Of a DNA stretch of 37,583 nucleotides, positions 31,808-37,583 are shown in pieces. The notes under the pieces are model-generated. The model was not told the DNA's origin. It did no database searches and saw only the letters and a program-made list of their open reading frames with translations. Origin of the DNA: Clostridia bacterium (GTDB lineage Bacteria; Bacillota; Clostridia; Oscillospirales; Acutalibacteraceae); the NCBI GenBank assembly GCA_017443405.1, contig JAFRXS010000152.1:1-37583 (forward strand), given 5' to 3'. A program made the position numbers and the translations under genes. Each line of letters begins with the position of its first letter. Position 1 is the stretch's first letter.

Positions 31808-33038
31808 CCTCATACCGCGTCCCGCCGCCGAAGAGCTCGGGATAAAGAGCGACGTGCTCGGCGGCTGGGTCGAATCGATGGCGGGGCAGCTGCGGACCGT
31901 CGACGGTCTGAAGCTCGTCATCGCCTGCAAATCGGACACCGGTCTCGATTTCACAGCGCAGCGCGACGGCGTTTCGTACCGAGCGATACCCTACCGCAAG
32001 AACGTGAGCGTCGGCGACCTTCTGCCCGTCTGCGAAAAACTGATAAATGAGGAACGTCCGGATCTCGTACACATAGAGGGGACGGAATTCCCGCACGCGG
32101 GCGCGATGCTCAAAGCAGCGAAAAACGCGGTCGTGCCCGCCGTCGTTTCGATGCAGGGCATCTTAAACGGACAGTACGGCTATCAGTGCGGTCTGCTTCC
32201 CATAGACGATATGCTGCTGTCCGCCTCGCCCGTCAAGGTCTTTTCGGCGCTTACGCTGCATTTGAGGAAAACGCGCTGGTACGCTCCGCGTATGAAGCCG
32301 GAGCGGGAGCTGATAGCGAACGCCGAATATATCCTCGGCAGGACGACCTGGGACAGAGCGCACACCTACACGCTCAATCCGGACGCAAGATACTATTCCT
32401 GTCCGCGCGTGCTGCGCCCGCCGTTCTATGAAGCGAAATGGGACATAAACGCCGTCGAGCGTCATTCCCTGTACGTCGGCAACAGCTATTACGCGCTCAA
32501 GGGCTTCCATTTCCTCGTGCAGGCTCTGCCCGGCCTGATACGCGAATATCCCGACATAAAGGTCTACGTCGCGGGGCATAAGCCCTTCGGCGATAAAAGA
32601 TCGCTCTTAAAAAAAGGCTACGGCGCGTATCTCAAATACCTTATCGACAGCCTCGGCGTCGCGGAACACATAGTTTTCACCGGAACGCTGACCGCCGACG
32701 AGGTAGCGAAGCGGCTCTCGACGGTCAACGCCTACGTGCTGACCTCCGTCGCCGAAAACAGCCCGAACACGCTGGGCGAAGCGATGCTCGTCGGCGCGCC
32801 CTGCGTCTCGTCTTACGTCGGCGGAGCGCCGGATATGGCCGTCGACGGCGAAGAAGCGCTGTTTTACCGCAGCGACGACCCCGCGATGCTCGCGTGGCGC
32901 ATAAAGCAGATTTTCGACGACGACGCGCTCGCCGTGCGCCTGTCGCAAAATGCCGGTATGAAAGCGGCGCGGACGCACGACGCGGCGAACAACGCCCGGA
33001 CTCTATATAACGTATATCTTGAGATCCTGAAAAGATGA
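31785..33038 (+). CDS. Glycosyltransferase family 4
   Basis: The 417-residue GT-B protein starts at ATG 31785 after GGAGAGCTCC, inside the end of the polymerase gene. The N-terminus MKILWTVNLIPRPAAEELG and the loop GGWVESMAGQL are typical of GT4 enzymes. The C-terminal domain has YVGNSYYALKGFHFLVQALP, HIVFTGTLTADEVAKRLS and the donor-binding SVAENSPNTLGEAMLVGAPCVSSYVGG, with the expected Glu residues. An insert with RKTRWYAPRMKPERE (about 160-175) could contact the membrane or lipid-linked acceptor. The sugar added is unknown. Confidence 0.9.
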   Translation: MKILWTVNLIPRPAAEELGIKSDVLGGWVESMAGQLRTVDGLKLVIACKSDTGLDFTAQRDGVSYRAIPYRKNVSVGDLLPVCEKLINEERPDLVHIEGTEFPHAGAMLKAAKNAVVPAVVSMQGILNGQYGYQCGLLPIDDMLLSASPVKVFSALTLHLRKTRWYAPRMKPERELIANAEYILGRTTWDRAHTYTLNPDARYYSCPRVLRPPFYEAKWDINAVERHSLYVGNSYYALKGFHFLVQALPGLIREYPDIKVYVAGHKPFGDKRSLLKKGYGAYLKYLIDSLGVAEHIVFTGTLTADEVAKRLSTVNAYVLTSVAENSPNTLGEAMLVGAPCVSSYVGGAPDMAVDGEEALFYRSDDPAMLAWRIKQIFDDDALAVRLSQNAGMKAARTHDAANNARTLYNVYLEILKR

Positions 33039-34084
33039 AAAGCACTTCAAACGCGGTCTTCGTGCTGCCCGGAAAAATAGAACCCCTTCAGACCTTGCGT
33101 TTTCTGGGGGCGTTGAGCGTCGCGATCTATCATTTCGGCGCGCTGACCGGCGACTGTCCTTTCGACTTTTCGCACGCGGTCTATCTGTTTTATATGATAA
33201 GCGGCTTCGTCGTGATGCTTTCGACGCGCGAGCCGGAAAAAAAGAAGTATTTTCTGACAAGAAGACTTATAAAGACTCTCCCGCTATACTGGGGGCTTAC
33301 GGTATTGACCTTCATCGCGGGGCAGTTCTTCCCCGCCATCGTCGGCTACAGGCCTACGGCGGTACATCTTGTCAAATCGCTGTTCTTCATCCCGTTCGAC
33401 AGACCGACGGCGAGGGCGACGACCGCCATACGTCCGATAGTGGGGCTGGGGCACACGCTTCAGATGGAGATGCTGTTCTATCTGCTGTTCCTCGCCGCGA
33501 TACGGATAAATCACAAATACCGCGGATATATCGCCGCCGGCCTCTGCGCCGCGGTCGCTCTCACCGGAGTATTCTTCCCGACCGACAACCCGGTGATACA
33601 CTTCTATACCGCCAACCCCTACGTCTGGACATCATTTGTCGCGGGTATGGCGATATACGGCCTGTTCAAGCTCATTCAGAATAAAAAACCGCCGTTCAGG
33701 GCGCATAAAGCCGTAGCTGTCGCGGCGGTCATTGCCGCGGTCGCCGCCGCGGTACCTGTTTTCATCGTGAAAACGTCCGTGTGGTACGACATTTTCATGC
33801 TCGCGGTCGTTCTGGCAGCGGGGCTGACCTGGTCCGCCTGCGGACTCAAAAGCCCGCAGTTCGCCGTCAAAGCCGGCAATATCAGCTACTCGTTCTATCT
33901 TATACATTATTATATAAGAACTATCGGAGTCAGACTGTTCGATATAAACACACCGTCGATCCGCAACGTACTGCTCGCCGCGGCGGTCTGCGCCGTCGCC
34001 TGGGGCGTATCTTGGGTTTCGTGGTATCTTATCGAAAACAAACTGTCCGGCTTCCTGAAAAAACGCGTAATTCGCGGCGCGTAA
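33035..34084 (+). CDS. Acyltransferase 3 family membrane protein (OafA-like)
   Basis: The 349-residue integral membrane protein has about ten helices and fits the acyltransferase-3 family. It starts with LQTLRFLGALSVAIYHFGAL (helix 1 with the conserved Arg and His), then FYMISGFVVML and RRLIKTLPLYW. GHTLQMEMLFYLLF occupies the place of the usual HLWSL-x-x-E-x-Q/F-Y motif. The family O-acetylates or succinylates sugars from a cytoplasmic acyl donor across the membrane, so it probably decorates the polymer or its repeat unit. The ATG overlaps the previous stop (ATGA at 33035-33038). The C-terminus ends with a basic KKRVIRGA stretch and no SGNH domain. Confidence 0.87.
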   Translation: MKSTSNAVFVLPGKIEPLQTLRFLGALSVAIYHFGALTGDCPFDFSHAVYLFYMISGFVVMLSTREPEKKKYFLTRRLIKTLPLYWGLTVLTFIAGQFFPAIVGYRPTAVHLVKSLFFIPFDRPTARATTAIRPIVGLGHTLQMEMLFYLLFLAAIRINHKYRGYIAAGLCAAVALTGVFFPTDNPVIHFYTANPYVWTSFVAGMAIYGLFKLIQNKKPPFRAHKAVAVAAVIAAVAAAVPVFIVKTSVWYDIFMLAVVLAAGLTWSACGLKSPQFAVKAGNISYSFYLIHYYIRTIGVRLFDINTPSIRNVLLAAAVCAVAWGVSWVSWYLIENKLSGFLKKRVIRGA

Positions 34085-34121
34085 GAGTATTTCGATCTTT
34101 TGAGTTTACGGAGGCAGCAAC

Positions 34122-35048
34122 TTGGAACACGCCCCTTTGATACTGTTCGTCTACAACAGAGCCGATCATTTTCTTAAAACCTATGAAGCTCTCAAAAACA
34201 ACGAGGGCGCGGGCGAAACGGAGCTTTTCGTCTTCGCCGACGGGGCGAAGGACAAGACCGGTAAAGCAAAGGTCGACGAATGCCGCGAGGCGGTAAGACG
34301 CGCGACCGCGGACGGCGCGTTCAGATCGGTGAATATCGCCGAGGCGCCCGCCAACCGAGGGCTTGCCGAGTCGGTAATAAGCGGAGTGACCGGGGTCCTG
34401 AAAAAATACGGCTCGGCTATCGTCCTTGAGGACGACTGCATAACCGCTCCGTTATATCTTAAATTCATGAACGAAGCTCTCGGGGCGTTCGCGGACGACA
34501 AACGCGTCGGCGCGATAGCCGGCTTCACTCCCCCGATAGACATGCCCGACGGTTACGGCGGGGATATCTTCACCTGCTACCGCTCGTGCAGCTGCGGCTG
34601 GGCGACGTGGCTCGACCGCTGGGAGGGCGCCGACTGGGAGCTTAAGGATATCGGGGATTTCTATAAAGACCTTTCCCTTATAAAACGCCTCAACGAAGAC
34701 GGCTCCGACCGTTTCCTGCGCCTTTACCGTCAGGTCGGCGGGGGAAGCTCGTGGTCCGTCAGATTCGGCGCGCACCTCGTAAAGAACGGTATGCTCACCG
34801 TCTATCCGCGCTATTCGCTTATAGAGAACATCGGCGTCGACGGCACGGGAGTTCACGGAACGTCGGAGGACGCGGAAACGGTAAAGGTCGACCTATCAAA
34901 GGCGATAAGCGACCCGGTCATCCGCTTCGCGGAGCCGGACAAAAAGATAGCCCGAATAATGAAAAAGCACTACTCCGGCGGGTTCGTATCAGAAGCCGGC
35001 AGAGCCGTAAAGACGGCGCTGATACTCATAAAGGAGCGTTTGAAATGA
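34122..35048 (+). CDS. Glycosyltransferase, GT2-like
   Basis: The 308-residue protein starts at TTG 34122, preceded by GGAGG 7 nt upstream, and reads MEHAPLILFVYNRADHFLKT. This N-terminus, the LFVFADGAKD strand, the LEDDC metal-binding-like motif (about 107-111) and SCSCGWATWLDRW are those of a GT-A transferase group common in capsule and O-antigen loci. The LEDD acids would bind the divalent cation and UDP-sugar. It carries no membrane helix. It follows a 37-nt gap after the acyltransferase and overlaps the next gene by 4 nt. The donor sugar is unknown. Confidence 0.82.
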   Translation: MEHAPLILFVYNRADHFLKTYEALKNNEGAGETELFVFADGAKDKTGKAKVDECREAVRRATADGAFRSVNIAEAPANRGLAESVISGVTGVLKKYGSAIVLEDDCITAPLYLKFMNEALGAFADDKRVGAIAGFTPPIDMPDGYGGDIFTCYRSCSCGWATWLDRWEGADWELKDIGDFYKDLSLIKRLNEDGSDRFLRLYRQVGGGSSWSVRFGAHLVKNGMLTVYPRYSLIENIGVDGTGVHGTSEDAETVKVDLSKAISDPVIRFAEPDKKIARIMKKHYSGGFVSEAGRAVKTALILIKERLK

Positions 35049-36007
35049 GCGGCAGAGTCAGCGTCATCATCCCCGTTTACAACGCGGAAGAATATCTTGA
35101 CGCATGCGTAAGCGGCGTTCTGTCGCAGACTTATAAAAACACCGAGATCATACTCGTCGACGACGGCTCGACCGACAAAAGCGGCGAAATGTGCGATTCC
35201 TACGCCGCGAGCGACGACCGCGTAAAGGTCCTGCACAAACAAAACGGCGGCGCGTCGTCCGCGAGAAACGCGGGGCTGAGAGAGGCGTCGGGCGAATACG
35301 TTTATTTCGTCGATTCCGACGACCGCACAGTCCCGGAGCTCATAGAAAAGCTGCTCGGAAGCGCGGAAGAAAACGGCTCGGAGCTCGTGTTTTTCGACGC
35401 TTACGCAGTGGACGGCGACACCGGCGCGGTATCGGAAGCGAACTACGGCCACAAGGAGGTCTATTCTCCCGACGCCGGAGCCGCGCTGATGAAAAGAATG
35501 GTCGCGAACCGCGATTTTCACGTCGGCGTATGGCAGCTCTTTTATAAAAAAGCGTTCTTAGACAGAACGGGGCTCGACTTCCTCGAGGGAGTCATCTACG
35601 AGGATTACCTTTTCGCGTGCAAGGCTTACTGCCTTGCCGGCAAGGTAAGCTACGTGCCTGAGTTCCTCTATTACCGTCAGTACCGGAAGAACTCCGTGAT
35701 GACGGCGAAAAAGGCAATGAAAAACTATGTCAGCGCGGACGCGGTCTACCGCGCGGTGTGCGATTTTTCCGACGAATACGGCGGCGTCGTGCCGGACGCG
35801 TATCTCGCCCGCGGAGCGTATAACGCCATAACCTGCTACGAGGCTCTTTCAAAGGATGAAAAATCCGAAGCCGCGGGCCGTTTCCGCGAACTGAAACAGG
35901 ACATTCTCTCACGCGGTGCGTTCGGAGATACGGCGTTGCGCGCGCGGTGCTACGGCAAGCCGTTATGGGCCGCCGCCCGAGCCGCGCAGAAGATATTCGG
36001 GCGATAA
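35045..36007 (+). CDS. Glycosyltransferase family 2
   Basis: The 320-residue protein starts at ATG 35045, overlapping the previous stop (ATGA). It has a canonical GT2 GT-A domain: RVSVIIPVYNAEEYLDACV, EIILVDDGSTDKSGE, QNGGASSARNAGL and YFVDSDD (the DxD metal site). The catalytic-base region lies in EGVIYEDYLF. A C-terminal helical region of about 90 residues follows without membrane segments. It probably adds a sugar to the repeat unit with inversion; the donor is unknown. The start is well fixed by the MSGRVSVIIPVYN N-terminus. Confidence 0.93.
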   Translation: MSGRVSVIIPVYNAEEYLDACVSGVLSQTYKNTEIILVDDGSTDKSGEMCDSYAASDDRVKVLHKQNGGASSARNAGLREASGEYVYFVDSDDRTVPELIEKLLGSAEENGSELVFFDAYAVDGDTGAVSEANYGHKEVYSPDAGAALMKRMVANRDFHVGVWQLFYKKAFLDRTGLDFLEGVIYEDYLFACKAYCLAGKVSYVPEFLYYRQYRKNSVMTAKKAMKNYVSADAVYRAVCDFSDEYGGVVPDAYLARGAYNAITCYEALSKDEKSEAAGRFRELKQDILSRGAFGDTALRARCYGKPLWAAARAAQKIFGR

Positions 36008-36041
36008 TCTATTTATAATCACAGAAGAGGAGAAGCGAACG

Positions 36042-37253
36042 GTGTCCGTCACGAAAAGGATCATACTGATAATACCGCATATGATCGGCGGCGGAGCCGA
36101 GCGCGTCGCTTCCCTTTTGATGAACGAGTTCCACCGCAGCGGCTATGAAACGAGCGTCGTACTCACCGCCGATACTGCGGAGGACGTCGTCCGGCGCGAC
36201 CTCGACGAAGGCAGCGAGCTTGTGCTGCTCAAAGAAACGATGCCGCCCGAGCCCGCCGCGAAAAAACTGTTTTACGGAGTTATCCTCAGGGTTATCGCGC
36301 AGATCGCGTGCAATCTTTTCGAGCTTTTCGGGCTTCCTGTGCCCGCGGTATTCGCGAAAGCGTCGCTTCTCGTTCAGTACCGAAGGGAGATATCATGGCT
36401 CAGAAACGAGCTCGCCGCATCTCCCGAAACGGCCGTGATCGCCTTTTTGCAGCCCGCCGTGCCCATCGCGCTGCTCGCCGCCCGGGGGCTTACGAACAAA
36501 GTCATTTTCAGCGAACGGGGTAACCCGCGCCGGTTGATGAAAAAGCGTTACGGTAGAAAATTCATAGAGAAATACTACCCCCGCGCCGACGCCGCCGTGT
36601 TCCAGACTCAGGACGCGAGAAACGTATACCCCGAAAGCGTCGCGAAAAAGGGCGTCGTGATACCAAATCCGCTCAAGTCCGGTCTGCCGGAGCCCTATGA
36701 CGGCGAGAGGACGAAAAGGATAGTATCCTTCTGCCGCATATCCCCGGAGAAGAATCTGGCCATGCTCGTAAGGGCTTTCGCGAGGCTGCTCGAACAACGC
36801 CCGGGGCATACACTCGCGATCTACGGCGACGCCGCGAACGCGGAGGGCGAACGCTGCAAAGCGGAGCTTGTTTCCCTCATTGATTCGCTCGGGATAAGCG
36901 GCTCCGTATCGCTCCTGCCCTCCACGCCCGACGTCCACTCGCTCATAGTCCGCGACGCGATGTACGTCAACTCCTCGGACTCCGAGGGGCTGTCGAACGC
37001 GATGCTCGAAGCCATGGCGATAGGTCTGCCGTGCATCTGCACCGACTGCCCCGTCGGCGGCGCGAGAGCGACTGTAATCAGCGGCGAAAACGGCATACTG
37101 ATCCCGACCGGCGACGAGGACGCGTTATTAAAAGCGATGATGACTCTTGCGGACGACGCGGGGCTTTGCAAAAAGCTGTCGCGCCGCGCCGCGGAGATAC
37201 GCGAAAGTCTGAGTCTTGACGCGATAGCCGCAAGGTGGATGGAGCTTCTGTGA
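36042..37253 (+). CDS. Glycosyltransferase family 4
   Basis: The 403-residue protein starts at GTG 36042, with GAGGAG about 11 nt upstream; earlier in-frame starts would run into the GT2 gene. It shows the GT4 form with HMIGGGAERVASLLMNEF near the N-terminus, FSERGNPRRLM (about 152-162), and the donor domain with VSFCRISPEKNLAMLVRAF and SDSEGLSNAMLEAMAIGLPCICTDCPVGGA. These resemble PglH/PglJ-type HexNAc transferases that act on undecaprenyl-linked chains; that resemblance is by motif only. Its stop overlaps the next start by 1 nt (TGATG). Confidence 0.9.
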   Translation: MSVTKRIILIIPHMIGGGAERVASLLMNEFHRSGYETSVVLTADTAEDVVRRDLDEGSELVLLKETMPPEPAAKKLFYGVILRVIAQIACNLFELFGLPVPAVFAKASLLVQYRREISWLRNELAASPETAVIAFLQPAVPIALLAARGLTNKVIFSERGNPRRLMKKRYGRKFIEKYYPRADAAVFQTQDARNVYPESVAKKGVVIPNPLKSGLPEPYDGERTKRIVSFCRISPEKNLAMLVRAFARLLEQRPGHTLAIYGDAANAEGERCKAELVSLIDSLGISGSVSLLPSTPDVHSLIVRDAMYVNSSDSEGLSNAMLEAMAIGLPCICTDCPVGGARATVISGENGILIPTGDEDALLKAMMTLADDAGLCKKLSRRAAEIRESLSLDAIAARWMELL

Positions 37254-37583
37254 TGGATAAGACGAAAAAGAAGCTGCTCATAGCCGTCCACCGCCTTGAC
37301 ACGGGCGGCGTGCAGCGGGCTCTGCTGTCCGCTCTTCGCGCGATAGACTACGACCTTTATGACGTTACGCTTTATATCAGAAAAGACTCGGTCGCCCTAT
37401 TACCCGAAGTCGACGGGCGCGTCGGCAAAGTCATTGTCAACCGCGACCGAACTCACTATTACCGCCGCCCGCGGGCAGCCGCGCTGTACGCGCTTGTCCG
37501 CCTTATGACGCTTTTCGGGAAGGAAGCGGCCGGCGTCAGCGAAAAGCTGAACGGATATATAACCGAATGCCGGATAAAAAACG
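37253..37583 (+). CDS. Glycosyltransferase, GT4-like, N-terminal part only
   Basis: A frame starts at ATG 37253 in the TGATG overlap with the previous gene and stays open to the window end (110 codons). It begins MDKTKKKLLIAVHRLDTGG and continues VQRALLSALRAI, the acceptor-side N-terminus seen in GT4 enzymes, followed by alternating hydrophobic strands. The donor domain lies beyond the window. The locus therefore continues to the right. Confidence 0.75.
   Translation, partial: MDKTKKKLLIAVHRLDTGGVQRALLSALRAIDYDLYDVTLYIRKDSVALLPEVDGRVGKVIVNRDRTHYYRRPRAAALYALVRLMTLFGKEAAGVSEKLNGYITECRIKN

Overview
The window looks like a chromosome segment from an uncultured, fairly GC-rich member of the Clostridia (Bacillota), probably a gut-associated lineage. 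The grounds are a PHP-type CpsB phosphatase beside Wzc-like kinases, purine-rich Shine-Dalgarno sites of the GGAGG type, textbook sigma-A promoters (TTGACA-17-TATAAT), a DUF6935-like protein and small LCSC-type lipoproteins. The taxon is an inference. I saw no rRNA, tRNA, CRISPR array, transposase or phage gene.

Layout. (1) 1-626: 5' end of a leftward metY-like sulfhydrylase, its long structured leader, and a divergent promoter region carrying two copies of a 13-bp operator-like sequence. (2) 627-3395: GNAT acetyltransferase, alpha/beta hydrolase, a short membrane protein that looks truncated, then mnmA with a promoter placed so close to its ATG that the mRNA should be leaderless. (3) 3653-5080, minus strand: secreted SGNH hydrolase and a DUF6935-like protein, each with its own promoter. 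(4) 5241-8116: NfeD-like protein, SPFH/stomatin protein, tsaD and a small lipoprotein, closed by a strong terminator. (5) 17332-8266, minus strand: a tight operon of Gfo/Idh/MocA oxidoreductase, prfA, a Sua5-CoaE fusion, lytic transglycosylase, M18 aminopeptidase, prfB and a GH2 beta-mannosidase-like enzyme. (6) 18327-17398, minus strand: an exported alpha/beta hydrolase.

(7) 18448 to the window end is one uninterrupted rightward exopolysaccharide/capsule locus. It holds tandem promoters, a CpsB phosphatase, a membrane-anchored protein with three Ig-like modules, two consecutive Wzc-like BY-kinases, an ABC exporter, an initiating phosphoglycosyl transferase, glycosyltransferases, a UDP-HexNAc dehydrogenase and WbpP/TviC-type 4-epimerase pair, a Wzy-like polymerase, an acyltransferase and more glycosyltransferases. 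Most genes overlap or abut. The set can start a lipid-linked repeat unit, make an acidic HexNAc-uronate sugar, extend, acylate and polymerise the unit, and control the process by a tyrosine kinase/phosphatase pair. No Wzx-type flippase is in the window; the ABC exporter could fill that role.

The most unusual points are the Sua5-CoaE fusion (it joins two gene neighbourhoods that are usually separate), the tandem BY-kinases with very different tails (one a strict three-residue Tyr repeat encoded by 9-bp units, the other Tyr/Gly-rich followed by about 80 Ser/Gly/Arg residues), the predicted leaderless mnmA and the metY leader with mutually exclusive helices.
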